From Gonatopus flavifemur (lineage: Eukaryota; Arthropoda; Insecta; Hymenoptera; Dryinidae), in NCBI GenBank assembly GCA_018340375.1, contig JAFFJZ010000012.1:2976001-3040000 (forward strand): a stretch of DNA of 64,000 nt, read 5' to 3'. The notes beneath the pieces were generated by a model. That model was given only the letters and a program-made list of their open reading frames with translations, searched no databases and was not told the DNA's origin. Each line of letters opens with the position of its first letter. Positions within the stretch are counted from its first letter, which is position 1. Both the position numbers and the translations under genes were made by a program. Positions 1 to 12,330 of the stretch are shown here, piece after piece.

Positions 1-1373
1 TGATTTTAGGTGCTTCCATAATATTACGGACTTTAATTATGGTTTAACGATGAAAGATCGTGTGAGTATGTTTGTGTGAATCCTGTGTGCACGACGAGGG
101 TGTGCGTGAAAGAATTTAATGATAAAATTATATCGTGTATACGCATTAGACATATTTTTCATTGTACACTGTTTATATACGAGAAGACTAAAGTTGAGAG
201 TATATTCGTTTTCTGATATTAGTCAAAGCAAAAACTCCTTCATATATATATATATATATTATATATCTATTAAAATGTGTATAGGAGTGTATGAGAAGAC
301 TTGTTTAGTCAGATTAAAAGACTCTGTATTTCTTTCTTTTCTTTTTTTTTTTTTTCTTGTTTTCTAATGATGCACTCTTGCATTCGAACGCACAAACAAA
401 TGTATAAACAATATAATGTGCAAGAGTCTCATTTTTACCGTAGAACGAATATAAACTTTTATAGTGATGAACAAAACTGAAGAATGATTATTAATTAACA
501 TTAATTATCGAATGTCAACTTTTATATCGATCAGCTGGATCAGCCGGTAACACGTAATAAACAACATAACAACAGTATACAATTAAGAAAGAATTTTTAT
601 TAGATAAAAAATGTATACTTGTCTAAATTATAAAATCGTCATATAAAAGTGGATATATTTCTTATATAAATATGTACGAATGTTATCAAATTCCTAACCT
701 ATTTTCCTTGTTTCTTTTTTCAAGTTTGTACAAAACGGCGCCCAATAAGCATTCCCGGAAAACTATCCACATCTGGAGTAATGGGAGAATATGAGCGAGT
801 TATAATGAAATGATTAACGATGAACGGAAGAAAAATGATGAATTCTTTAAACTGAAATGCTAAAAAGGTACGATTTTCGACTATCATTTGTAAAATTGCG
901 TTTTGAGATTGAAGGATCACGTGGATGAAAAAGTAAAATGAACATAAAGTACAAAAGTGCATTTTTTTTTTTTAATTAAATTTTCGAAACAAAGCAACAT
1001 TTGTTTTTCATTTCATAATCCAGTTGATCTAAAATATACACTTCATTAAATTAAAAAATAAACTTAAATATAGATTATTATAATAGAAATGATACATTAA
1101 GTTAATTGTGAATTTAACTATGTACATTAGTGCGCATCAAGGAAGTCTCCATTTTTTTTAATTGAAAAGTTCAATGGAGATATCTTTGATGAGCACCAAG
1201 ATGCATAGTAAAATTTATCTTGGAAAATAAAGTTGAGTACAAATAATTGAAAAATTTATGTTATGCCTTGAACAGATGGAAAAAAAAAGAAATTCTTCTG
1301 AGAAATAAAAATACTTTGACAGATGAAAGAAAATTATTCCAACAAATTGAAAAAGAAAAATAAAAGAATTAGA
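1..1373. other. intergenic / 3' flank of the first F-box gene
   Basis: AT-rich sequence with a short TA run near 242-260 and poly-T/poly-A runs near 340-357 and 961-973. No open frame here looks like a protein. The one structured item is the hairpin at 1117-1209, listed separately. The part nearest 1373 is probably 3' untranslated sequence of the minus-strand F-box gene, but I saw no clear minus-strand AATAAA signal close to its stop. Confidence 0.5.
1117..1209. ncRNA. candidate microRNA-precursor-like hairpin
   Basis: The arms 1117-1153 and 1175-1209 pair along about 37 positions, with a loop of about 20 nt. The inner 24 positions have about 22 pairs including two G-U wobbles. The outer 13 have about three mismatches. 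Size of about 93 nt, scattered mismatches and small terminal loop fit an animal pre-miRNA better than a young transposon palindrome. It lies about 165 bp beyond the stop of the minus-strand F-box gene and could be made from either strand. I do not recognise the arm sequences as a known miRNA. It could instead be a decayed short palindromic repeat. Confidence 0.3.
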
Positions 1374-4300
1374 TCATTGCACGTCCTCTTGATCGCTAAG
1401 ATATATAGCATCCACTACCACAGTTCGACAGGAGCTAATGCTGAGATATCGTTCTTTGACTTCGTAGAGACCTTCTTTATTGAACTCGAAAATATTATCC
1501 TTCTCAAGTTCCCAATCGCTCCAGTAAATCTCTTCATCTTCGTCGCAAATAGTCATTTGCCTCGGCGCACCAAAAATTTTCAGCAACTCTGGTATCTCGC
1601 GAGATTTTTTGAATCTAATTTTCGTTCCCGCGATACTCATCTTGAGAGGCAAATCGTTGGTACGAAACTGAGCTATCGCTATCGCTGTATCGAAACTTAT
1701 ATTCGTGATCTCCTCGCATCCCGTTATCTCCAGGGTTGCTAAATTTTTGCAGCTATTCAATACAGCGCATAAGAATTGGTCGGTGATGGACTGACATCGA
1801 TTGCATATCAAAACTTCCAATTTGCTGGTGATATTCGAAGTTGGTCCCTCGATATGGTACAGATCGGTCATATCAAAGTACTTGAGACAAGGTAGACCGA
1901 ACAATGCTGCGATTCCTCTATCCGACACATCGTAACAGGCTGAAAAAAATAACAAAAACACAGATTCAGTATTCTCATTTGGATGTGAGAATCGAAAGGT
2001 GAAGAATAATGTAATGAAATAACCGCAGAAGAAGGTATTTTCTAACCATCAATGAAGTGATACGATGTTATACTGATTGCGTTATCCACTTGAGATGTAT
2101 CATGCATCTAATTATTGTGTCAGGATTGAAGGTAAAATTGTTAGAAGTTTGATTACATGAAATATCAACAGTGGATAGTTTCCTGCATTTCTTTGACAAT
2201 TCAATGAAAAATTCATCTTTCACTTCAAAATTCGCATCAAAATAGATTTCCTCGAGATTCATTAGTTGCGTTAGAGAATGGGGTGATACTTCGTTCTGGA
2301 AAAATCCGCTTAGACCGAGTTTCTTCAAATTGCGATAATTGGAGACGTGAGTTAGAGAATTTTTCACATGTTCGAGTTGTATTTCCCATATGTGGTCGAT
2401 TCTAAGACCTGTCACACAATTTGAATCTAAACGTTCCTGAAAGAGAAGAAAAATAACTAGGTTAGAATTGTACATTATACTCAAAATACATTAATTCCAA
2501 ATTTTCCAAGTGATAATTTGTGTTTTCAATCTTGATCGTAATCCAATGAAATAGAGATTCGAATTATCAGTTGTTACTTTTGTTTTATCGATTGGAAAAG
2601 TAGTGTTAATTTTTTCACCTTATCCATTCACTCTTATGAAAACTAAAAACAAATGTATTTGAAATTATCTTACCAGGGCAGGAACAAGGTAATTGCTCTC
2701 CAGTAAACAATTGTACAAATATATCTTTTCAATCGTAGTTGGGATGAACAACAAACATTTTCCTTTTATGAGTATCTCGCTCATCATTAAATATTTTAAA
2801 CTTCGATGTTTTTTGAAAAGGTCTATCAATTCTCCTTCACAGTTCCCAATTGATTTTCCTATACTCAATTTCTTAATACTGTGACAATTAATTGCCATCG
2901 TTCGTATACACTCTGGAGTTGTACGCAGATGAGGCACTTTCAAAATTGCTACGTTGGGACACATCATAGCGATCATCTCCAAAGTCGATGGGAAGAACTG
3001 ATGATTTTGAAGTAACGAATTCTCATCTGATTTCGCATCGACGCGAATGATGTATTGACCGCATCTTGTCAAAGCCATTTGTAAAAGTTTTGTCATTTTT
3101 TCTTTGTCGTAATCCAAAAGGAACCTCCATATTGGATCGAATAGATCAATTCTTCTCACACGTTGCCATAAGCGTAAACTTATCTCTCTCCATCTCCTGC
3201 ACACTGTATCAAATTAAAAACAAAAGAAAACCAATCATTGTTACACAATTCAATGAAATGATTGTAAATGTCATGGATAGTTCAAAGAGTAATAATTAAT
3301 CACATTCTGTATTTACAATAAGTACAACGTTTCGAGCTGCTTATATACACAGAATATAATAATTATCAGAAATTTACATATCAATTGTAGAGCATTGATC
3401 AAGTTTTTGTGCATTAAAATCGTTGGGTTTGAGTGTTGATGGAGCAGCTCGTGAAGTTTTGAAGTTAATTTTATGTTTCTTTGTCCGTACTCTGATGAAA
3501 TTCACAGTTTTCTTCATAGTTCATTATAATCATTATCCTTGTAACTGTTGCAAACTTAATAGTTATGAATTTCATTCAAATTTTTGTTTTGGTATCTTTT
3601 GCAAGTTTCTGGTAATTATTATGAGTGTATTTGTTTATGCAGATCGTGTCTAAAGAAGAATTTATGAGCAGTCAGAAATGTTGCACTTGTTGTGGATATA
3701 AAATATAAATAGTTATTATCCCTCGATGAACTAATCACATTTTCAATTTTTGTACATAATGATTAAAGTAATGAGAATCATCGTGGTTAATGAAATGATG
3801 GATAGAATAACATGTCTTTTGAATTTTCCTTTTGCTCAATATTTCAACAAGTAATGGTTTTATTTAATTATTTCAATGACTTTTCTGTGTTCAACAGTTT
3901 TCACGAGCAAATATTTTTCCACTCCACGCATAATAAATAAAAAAACATGTACTAAAATACAGAATATTCATAGATAACATATGAATTTCACAAGTTGTAT
4001 CGAGCGGAATATCACGTTTGTTTATTTTACCATATTCTATTTAGATTCATGTAAAATTCATGGGCTTGATATTTTTGTATACATCAAACAGAGAGAAAAA
4101 TATAATTGAATTTAAGTGCAAGTACATTATTGTATTTACAGTCACCACATCATTCATCGAAGTAGCTAATTCAACTATAACAACGTTCTTGAGCTCAAAT
4201 TGAATTACATTTTTGCTTTCAGTTTAGAAATTTGTTTTAAAATCGTAAATTATAATTTTTAATTATCATCCAATTTTATGCCACATGCTACTGCACATAA

Positions 4301-4667
4301 TTGTTATTGCCATAACAAACTGTATAGCATTCTATAAATTTCAAGGGCAAATTTTTCCACAATAATGAACAGTTATGAAATTTAGCTAACAATCAAAACT
4401 CAAAACAGATTCTCAGCAGTAATTTGAAATGTTCCGTACAAAAGAGATCTAGGAAAAAATGTAAACTATCGTCTATGCAAATTTGTACTCACCTCGCTCG
4501 ATGGTTAATCTATCAACGATCGATAGATCTTGAAAAATTAACGTTAAACAATCGTCATTCAATACGTCTATAGCCGTGAAATTTGGTACTGTAGATTGTA
4601 TACTCGTTTCGCAAGTTTTCAATATTTTTCTTTCCCTTTTATTAATTTCCAAATCTTCGAAATCCAT
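1374..4667 (-). CDS. F-box / leucine-rich-repeat protein (copy A)
   Basis: Four exons on minus: 4667-4493, 3203-2674, 2436-2157 and 1939-1374. All introns are GT..AG, with phases 1, 0 and 1, giving 516 residues. The F-box spans roughly residues 32-75 (LNDDCLTLIFQDLSIVDR, then across the first splice IERVCRRWREISLRLW). The rest is degenerate leucine-rich repeats, for example the LCAVLNSCKNLATLEITGCEEI stretch near the C-terminus, with a short acidic tail. F-box/LRR proteins are usually substrate receptors of SCF ubiquitin ligases: the F-box binds Skp1 and the LRRs bind the target. The target cannot be inferred. The first intron is 1.29 kb and holds nothing recognisable. Copy B (8931-10741) and the dead copy C (20758-24412) share intron positions and phases, so the three are paralogues. 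Start chosen as the only ATG in the first exon frame. Confidence 0.85.
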
Positions 4668-5414
4668 GTCCTCACAAAATTACACGTTGCGGCATTTAAT
4701 TCTCATTTCAATTCACAATTTTTTGTCATGAATTTTCATTTGATTTCTAATTTTTCTCATTTCCAGCGTTGCAGAGCAGCTTGGCGTTGGAAGGCGTCGA
4801 GACAGAGGGAGAGAGAGAGACTAACTCGAATACCCAAGCCATACAGGAAAAGGTGAGTTTCCAGTTCAGCTTCAGATCATTTCACGGCTTGGCTGGATCA
4901 GGGACACGTTGAACAAACATAACGGGAACTTAAGGTTCAATTTACATGCCGGCACCGGGATCATCTCCAGGAGAATAAAAGAATAAATGAAACACTGAAC
5001 TTTGTATATTTACATATGTGTGAATGTGCACACATGTTGTTTTTAAAGTACGTATATTTGAAAAACTTGAGATGTCAGAGGAACTCAGAATTATGTCTCA
5101 ATTAGAATTGGATAGATAAAAACACGTACGCGGTACAAGATAATTATCCATGCTCCCGTTTTTTTAAATGAAACAGCAAAATTATCAGCCACTTAAAAGC
5201 AAAATAATATAAAATGAAAAGTATCAGTTAACTTACTTGGTAGTAAATTTTTGTCAAATGTATATTAATGGCCTGTTCATTAACATTCGAGTGAAGTTCG
5301 TTATTCAAATGTATAGAATGTTAATCGAGACATCAGTGTTGTTTCTCACCAGTTTACTTTCAAATTGTTCATTCGCAAGAAGTATTTTCTCTTGTTGATG
5401 ATTTGATTCTCATC
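4668..5414. other. divergent intergenic region between F-box copy A and AMACR
   Basis: About 750 bp between two genes transcribed away from each other, so it should carry both promoters. A GA-rich block at 4767-4852 is bordered by a good acceptor (ttccag) and a strong donor (gtgagt), so it could be a non-coding 5' exon of AMACR. No TATA box or other element can be called with confidence. Confidence 0.35.
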
Positions 5415-6965
5415 ATGCCTCTCAAAGGAATAAAAATTGTGGAATTGGCTGGACTTGCCCCAGGACCATTCTGTGGAATGGTATTAGCTGATTTTGGAGC
5501 ATCCGTTATTCGAGTCGACAAGGTACAGAATAATTTTAAACATTCCGCTTTTGTACATTCCGTACAGCTTTGTTAGAGGTTGAACAATGATATCCCATAT
5601 CCATATTAGAGTCACATACAAGATTATAATTGTAACTTTTTCACCAAAGTCTTAAAAGATTGGATAAACACATTATTCGTACAGGTCAAATCCTCAGAGA
5701 TTTATCCAGATCCCTTGGGACATGGAAAACAATCGATAGCCTTGAATTTGAAGCATGTAAAAGGGGCAGAAATATTCAAGAAATTATGCGATACGAGCGA
5801 CGTTCTTATAGATCCATTTAGAAAAGGTTTGATGAAGGAAACTTATATTGTTTGGAATTGATGAATTTTATTTCTCATTGACTATTGTTGTTTTTTTTTT
5901 TTTTGTTATATTGTTCTCAGGTGTAATGGAGCAATTGAAATTGGGACCCAAGGAACTCATGTCGAGTAATGAAAAATTAATATATGCACGATTGACTGGA
6001 TACGGGCAAGACGGACCTTATGCCAAAACTGCTGGTCATGATATCAACTTTGTGAGTTTATCTGGTACGTATATGGAAATTTTCACAAATTTGTTTCAAG
6101 AGAACATTGTAAAGAACTTACGAAATAGGTCTCCTGTCGTGTTTTGGACGATACAACGAAAAACCCATACCTCCTGTGAATGTGATTGCTGATTTTGGTG
6201 GTGGTGGATTATCATGTGCCCTTGGTATACTTTTGGCCTTGTTCGAACGCAGCAAAACGAATCAAGGTCAAGTAATCGATGCTTCCATGGTAGAAGGATC
6301 AGCTTATTTGGGTAGTTGGATATTTAGAAGTCGGTCGATACCTGGAATATGGGGCAATCCACGTGGAAAAAATATGTGAGTAATGTTCTTATCGATATAT
6401 CTTTATACATAGTTGAATCGAATCGATCTATTTTATTCTCTGTACATGTAGCTTAGATACCGGAGCTCATTTTTATGATACTTATGAAACAAAGGATCAA
6501 AAGTATATGGCTGTTGGTGCTTTGGAACCAAAATTTTATGGAATTTTATTAGAGAAACTTGGTCTCTCCGAGGATGAATTGCCACAAATGGGAGATATGG
6601 AAACAAATCGTGCCAAATTGACAGCTATATTTAAGAATAAAACTCAAAAAGAATGGTGTGATGTATTTGAAGGAACTGATGCTTGCGTAACACCAGTTAT
6701 AGATTTGGAAAATGCTCCAGAACATCCGCATAATAAATTTAGACGAACGTTCGAAGTTCTGGATAGAGATCCTTTTATCGTGCCTTCTCCCGCGCCAAAA
6801 TTGTCTCGTACCCCAGGTCGCTCGAAAGCAATCTATCCAAACCCAGAGCACGGTGAACATACCACTGACGTACTTTCGCAAATAGGTTTCGAACCTGCAG
6901 AAATTGAAAATTTTATATCAGAGGGAATAGTTGAACAATGCCAAACAAAGTTATCCAAAATGTAA
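5415..6965 (+). CDS. AMACR: alpha-methylacyl-CoA racemase
   Basis: Five exons: 5415-5522, 5685-5826, 5921-6064, 6129-6375 and 6452-6965, with phases 0, 1, 1, 2. The product is 384 residues, close to the 382 of human AMACR. It is a family III CoA-transferase-fold enzyme that interconverts (R)- and (S)-2-methylacyl-CoA esters so that branched fatty acids can enter beta-oxidation in peroxisomes or mitochondria. Visible signatures are the N-terminal [20 protein letters not shown], then [12 protein letters not shown] followed by AGHD with the expected catalytic His123, then [10 protein letters not shown] with the expected Asp153. Both residues sit one position later than in the human enzyme (His122, Asp152). 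The C-terminal segment carries the [14 protein letters not shown] motif. The protein ends SKM rather than a clear C-terminal PTS1, so compartment is not decided. An AATAAA lies about 95 bp past the stop. Confidence 0.95.
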
Positions 6966-7059
6966 AGTTTGGATATTGGATTTTTCTATATTTTGATTTA
7001 ATTCTTTTTTGTTTTTTTATTCATAAGGGGATATATTTTTATTTTATGGAGGAAATGTT

Positions 7060-7065
7060 AATAAA
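7060..7065 (+). terminator. AMACR polyadenylation signal
   Basis: A canonical AATAAA 95 bp downstream of the AMACR stop codon, in the expected orientation and followed by T-rich sequence. Its use is inferred from position only. Confidence 0.6.
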
Positions 7066-7239
7066 TGTTGAAAGTTTTGCAATATACAAACCTTACTGTT
7101 CTTTTCTTTTGAATTTCTCATAACTCTCGGGTTGAAGTAGCGTGCATTTGCTTCATTATCTTTGTAGTGAGACCATTTCTCATTCCAAGGGATTCCCCAG
7201 ACAGCATTAAACAATGGCCAATAAATTCTCACACTCGAT

Positions 7240-7425
7240 TCATATTCCGTTCCGCTGAATTCATTCATTGGCTCTCCCATGGAGTGGAAAAATATAATGC
7301 GGAACGGTATTGATTCGCCAATTGCTAGTTTTATTCTGAAATATTTAGGAATGATCCAATCAAGAAAGTTACGCGTTGCGCTTTTCCGCTCCATGGAAGG
7401 GCAGGAGGTTTCAAATGAACGGAAC
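7240..7425. repeat. inverted-repeat element (MITE-like)
   Basis: Arms of about 55 bp, imperfect: the left contains ttccgttccgctgaatt and cccatggagtgg, and the right reads back as the complement around 7380-7425 (ctccatgg, gaacggaac). The centre is not open in any frame. No target-site duplication was identified. Confidence 0.5.
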
Positions 7426-7644
7426 GTGAATACAAATCCACAGAGACCTACACTGTGAAAAATGAAATGAACTTTACAAACTCTGATTGTATTATTACAG
7501 AGGTAAATTTTTGTAATATTCCTACGCTAAGCGTAGCAGAACTACATTTTCAAAACAGTAAAATTGTGTTTTGTGGTGAAAACTTGTACAACATTTGTAC
7601 ATAAGCCTTTTACATGGCAGTTGTAAAACTATCACGTGCAACCT

Positions 7645-7766
7645 GCATCATATGGAGCTGAGAAAAGGGGGAAATCTTGGTTGGGAAGAGAGGTAGATAT
7701 TTACCTCTCTCTTCAAACAAGGATTCCGCGTCCTGCTTTCCACCCTTTCTCAGCTCCATATGACGC
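7645..7766. repeat. short palindromic MITE
   Basis: The end gcatcatatggagctgag at 7645 is matched by its complement at 7743-7766 with few differences. The centre (7686-7716) is itself a hairpin of gaagagaggta against tacctctctcttc. Almost the whole 122 bp can fold. No coding capacity. Confidence 0.6.
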
Positions 7767-7984
7767 GGACCTCACTGTTCCGATAAGTTGTGGTAAGGCT
7801 CAATTGGCCCGTATGTGAATAAGCCCCAAGGGCTGTTGACCCAAAAGAAAAGAGATCCAAACATTGAGCTCTATAAAATATAATAGAGAATGCGCATTCC
7901 CCAGATATCGAATGAAATAGAAAAAGGAAATCCTTTGTCAGAGAGAGAAAAAAGCAGTGAATACGCGAGAGAGACTGCCCTGAC

Positions 7985-8740
7985 AGCATATAAGAATCTC
8001 AAATGAATTCTGAAACAAGAACTCTTTTAAAACTCTAGGATTCTTGAAGAGTTTCCAAAAGAGTTCGATTCGATTAGTTGATCGCTAGGAATGTTTAGTG
8101 AATTCACTGAAAATCACCAGTCATTTAGCCAATGACAAGCAGTCGAACTTCTTCTTCTAGAATTTTGAAAACAAATTTGTAGACGTCCGACAAATCGAAT
8201 TATTTTTGGAACTCTGAACCATGCAGCACACCAGTCCAGAAACAATTCACAATTCATTCATTTGGAATTATAAGAATACAGAATGATTGCATTAAGAACT
8301 CTTTCTGAACTGTGAAGCTATGTGCAAAGAAGCCTTAGTATTCAAAACAAGTTCAAAGAAAGTTCTTCTCTTCGGAAATCAATGGTAATTCTCATGTGCT
8401 ACCCACCCATACAGCAAAAGAGTCCCCACGAAGAGCTCCCGTTATGACAGTAAACATGAATTCATTATGAATACTTTGAATTCAAATTGAATTCTTGATG
8501 AACAACTTACTGTTCAAAAAGAATTCATGTTGTGAGTTCATGAAGAATTCTCCAGGCATTCAACATGTATTTGTTTTGAATTCATTGAATTCATATTGAA
8601 TTCATTTTCACTGACATAACGGGGACTGTTCCAAGAACTCATTAGGGAGTCTTCAAGAATTCAAACGGGTTATTTTTGCTGTCTGGGCAGATAGCACAAG
8701 AATTGCAAAAGAGTTCTTTATGGATACATTTTATCCATTA
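7985..8740. repeat. copy of an aagagttctt-rich repeat family (5' of F-box copy B)
   Basis: Dense in aagagttctt / aagaactctt words. It shares long colinear stretches with 11590-12330, for example the block around gcacaccagtccag, then ttaagaactctttctgaac, then gtgctaccc. It ends near gatagcacaagaattg at 8690. The terminal word GATAGCACAAGA recurs at 12070, 44612 (one change), 61915 and reversed at 63015. It is non-coding. A separate palindromic element at 8438-8624 interrupts it. Confidence 0.5.
8438..8624. repeat. nested palindromic MITE with cccgttatg ends
   Basis: Terminal inverted repeats begin cccgttatgacagtaaa on the left and are mirrored at 8603-8624 with three or four differences. The interior repeats gaattca several times. 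A lone copy of the same end word occurs at 20201 (cccgttacgtcagtgg), so it is a family. It lies inside the larger repeat 7985-8740. Confidence 0.6.
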
Positions 8741-8930
8741 TGGGTTGCGTTCCAGAAGATACTTCCGATAACTGCTTTAACTCTCTGAGTAGAGCGAGAA
8801 CGATTTTAGTTTCTTTTTCATTTTCATTTCTTTCCCATCCAGTGTATATCAAAGATCAGCAGATCAGTGAACGTGACAGTGCAAATTTCAGTGCCTATAC
8901 TGCAAAATCTTTGGCTCAAATTTCAGCGAA

Positions 8931-10741
8931 ATGAGTCAACAGAATTCCTTCAACGCATTGAATGATTACTGTTTGGAACATATATTCACGTATTTACCTA
9001 TTCCAGATAGGATAAGGATTGAAAGAGGTTAATATTCCAAGCGTTATTCACTTTATCACCCAGGTTTTAGGTCCAGTTTGTTAGTAAAAATATTGAAAGA
9101 CTTCAGAATATTTAATCCGAAATGTTGGAAAAAATTATTTTTCGAATTACTTTTTGATCTCCTTCACACGGACAAAATCCAACAGTAATGAATACTCTCT
9201 TCTATCACATGACCTATCCTGTCCTCACAGTCAACGACTATGGAGACACAACTTATTTGTGTTAATATAGTTACCCTTTTTTTTCATAACATGAGCCAGT
9301 CGTGTAATCAAAAGTAATTGTTTCTGTAAGATTTTCTCCATGCAGAATCATTTGTAATCTCTCGTATCTAGTTTGTAGGAGATGGAGAGCGGTCAGTCTG
9401 GGTTCTTGGCGATACATGAAGGATATCGTTCTATATAATCCAATGTGGGATTTTCTCCTGCCAAAAACGATAGAAGAAAGGGAATTGATAATTCATCAAA
9501 TACTGACGAGATTTGGGAAATTTGTTACCGAAATTGAATTTTCGTTGCAGATATCATTTGAGGGGGAATATTTCGAATTGTCCACCCAAACAATAACAGA
9601 TTCGATTCAATCTTGTCCTGATTTAACAAGCGTAACAGTTTTTTATCCATTGAAATGTCCTACGAACATCTTCCTTAAAGAATTGACTGTAAACTGCCCA
9701 CGTTTAGAGAGGCTTATGCTTACAACCGATCAAGATTTTTGTGCAAATGAGTTTATCGAATTACTCCTCAAACGTGATATAAAATACCTGGAGCTATCAA
9801 CCGGATCCCCAATTGATCACAGATGTTTATTGCATCTGCCGAAAGAATTGAAAGAACTTGACTTAAGCTTGCCTAAATTGGATTTCAATTCTTTATGTCG
9901 TGCGTTGGTAAGGTTCATTGTTGCAAACTTCATCTCTCGTTCAATCGACTACGAAATATTTATTTTGTTCTTTTTATCGATAGGAACGTATCGATCCTAA
10001 TCACCTAGAAACTTTTTCGTTGACATTTTTGAATGAACCGTCAACAGAGGAGATGACAAATTTATGGAATCTCCTCGGAAATCATTTTAGCTTGAAGAAT
10101 TTGAAACTGTACAATTATTGTGGAAACTTCAATGTATCTGATCCATTCTCCAAATTTGGGGCATTAGAAGGCTTCGAGGTACAAAACTTGAGGGCAGTGA
10201 ACGATGATATAATTTCCAACTTATGTCGTCATTGTCAAAAGTTGTCTACCGTTACGATCTCGTCAGGTACCTTTGATCGATCCTCTGTAGATAACTGCTT
10301 CATAAAAACATTATCTACATTATTCAGACTTCTAAAACTTTCTTGTGTTTTTTTATAGATTGTTCAATCACAGATAGAGGCATTGGAATATTGGCGAGCC
10401 TACCAAATCTAACATTCTTAGACTTGGATGGCACTTCCACTATCACTGGAACTGGATTGCAAGCCGCGAAGAAATTACAAGATTTAAATTGTTCGTGTTG
10501 CGACAATATATCTGATGTTGCCATTTGTAATGTTTTGAACAATTGTCCTGATCTCAAGGATTTGGACCTTTCGGGTTGTCCTCTAATTTCGGATGTTACT
10601 TACGAATGTTGCATCCAGGTTGCGTGGCGTCGGTATTACGATAATCGTTTACCATTAAGCATCAATATTTTTGAGACGCAAATAAAAAATCATGCTCCCC
10701 ATACCATACCGCCTATCTTAAAGGTGATCCCTCCAAACTGA
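8931..10741 (+). CDS. F-box / leucine-rich-repeat protein (copy B)
   Basis: Four exons: 8931-9027, 9372-9907, 9984-10266 and 10359-10741, GT..AG, phases 1, 0 and 1 exactly as in copy A. The product is 432 residues. The F-box is near the N-terminus (LNDYCLEHIFTYLPIPDRIRIER joined to VCRRWRAVSLGSWRYM). Irregular LRRs follow, the clearest being ITDRGIGILASLPNLTFLDL and ICNVLNNCPDLKDLDLSGCP with regularly spaced Cys and Leu, as in AMN/Fbl-type LRRs. A role as an SCF ubiquitin-ligase substrate receptor is expected from the family and its substrate is unknown. It lacks the acidic C-terminal extension of copy A. The gene is bracketed by two related repeats (7985-8740 and 11590-12330). The start is the first ATG of the F-box exon, in frame with the conserved phase-1 splice. 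Confidence 0.85.
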
Positions 10742-11102
10742 TTAAAAAATCACATTTGTTCCGATCAAACCTGCAGAAATCCGATTGAAATTAATACTCA
10801 TTAGATATGAATCGGGATTTTGCACGTTCGATAGGAATTGATCGGAATCAATAGGATTTTCTAATCAGGACAGACTTTTTGAAAGGGACACACTATCAAG
10901 TTTAGTGATTTCCATTCAGAGACCATTCAATGCACCAATTTCGAATAATTTGAAATGAATAGTTTTTTAGTCACTGAATTACCACCGATTTACTGTATTT
11001 TCAATTGGTTTCGAAAGCAAATTCGAGTGATGAAGTGCATTGTGAAGTGACACAATTTTTATCCGTTTTTCTTTTATTATATATATATATATTTATGACG
11101 AT

Positions 11103-11337
11103 CATTGAACTCTATACATACTGGAATGAGCGCTCCCCAGATTGGCGCGGTCAGAGTGATATAGTTTATTGCACGAGCAAGAGGGAGTACGACTCTCCCA
11201 ACATATTTCCTACCTCTCTCTAAAACGCATTTGTTAGAAGCAGATACCATGCGCCCAACATTTATCTCTCCCTCTGACCGGTCTATATTATAGAAAATCG
11301 AGGGAGTGCGCATTCCAGTATGTTATATAGTTCAATG
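11103..11337. mobile_element. hAT-type MITE with 8-bp target duplication
   Basis: A 235-bp element with imperfect terminal inverted repeats starting cattgaactctatac and ending in their complement. It is flanked on both sides by the identical 8-mer atgacgat (11095-11102 and 11338-11345). An 8-bp duplication is the hallmark of hAT transposition. Non-coding. Confidence 0.85.
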
Positions 11338-11589
11338 ATGACGATCAAGACAAATGTTTCAGATAATAAGTCTCAAGTGACGATATTTTTAAAATCATGT
11401 TCAGACAAAAATATTATTTTTATACAATTCATTAGGAATATAAAATCTAATAATTTGATCTAAAATTGGAATTATTTGATGTATGTTTGAAAGTCCTCAT
11501 TTGTTCTCTCACATGTTTTTCAAAACATTTTTGTCAATTTTCTTACCCATTCTTTCGAAAGTTCCATTTAAAGTGACAATTATTCACGA

Positions 11590-12330
11590 AACCATCCGCA
11601 CTGTTCAAATAACACATTAGAATGAAAAAAAAAGAACTTTCCCTGAACTCTTTTAGAATACCAAGAGTTCTCGAAGAGTTGCACAAAGATTTCAATTCCT
11701 CGGACATTGCGAGTTTCTTCAGAATTCTCAAAAGAGTCTCATAGAATTTTGAAACAAGTTGTAAATGTCAGATGATTCGAATTCTTTTTGAAACTCTAAT
11801 CCATACAGCACACTAGTTCAGGAAGAATGGGTAGCGTGCAAGAAGCCCGACTGCTTGTCATTCGCTGAAAACTGGTGATTCCCAGTGAAATCACTCAATA
11901 TCCCTAGTGATCAACCCATAATAGCGGAGTCGGACTTCATTTGGAACTACAAAAATTCAAAATTAATGTCATAAGAACTCTTTCTGAACTGTGGTGCTGT
12001 GTGGAAAGAATCCTTAGTATTCAGAAAGAGTTCTTCCTGAATTCATTGGTGATTTTTATGTGCTACCCAGATAGCACAAGGATTTTGCAAGAGTTCTTTA
12101 TGAATACATTTCATTCATCACCCAAATAGCTCACAAAAATCTCAAATGAATATTGACAAAAGAACTCTTCAAAAGTTTTTAAAGAATTTTAAAAAGAATT
12201 CGATTCGCCAGACCTTTGCGAGTTCCGTGAAAATTCTATGAGTTTGTTTTTGAAACTCTTTGAGAACTCTTGAAGAGTTCTTTTTCTCAAAATTCATTTG
12301 AGTTCTGGTGTGTTATCTGAGTATGAACTC
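11590..12330. repeat. copy of the aagagttctt-rich repeat family (3' of F-box copy B)
   Basis: Same orientation and block order as 7985-8740, including gaactctttctgaactgtg and the shared gtgctaccc boundary near 12060, followed by agatagcacaagg. The copies have diverged, with many substitutions and small indels. No protein is encoded. Confidence 0.45.

Noticed and set aside
1323..1742. 139-residue plus frame
   Set aside because: Lies antisense to the last exon of F-box copy A, whose minus-strand product has clear LRR character.
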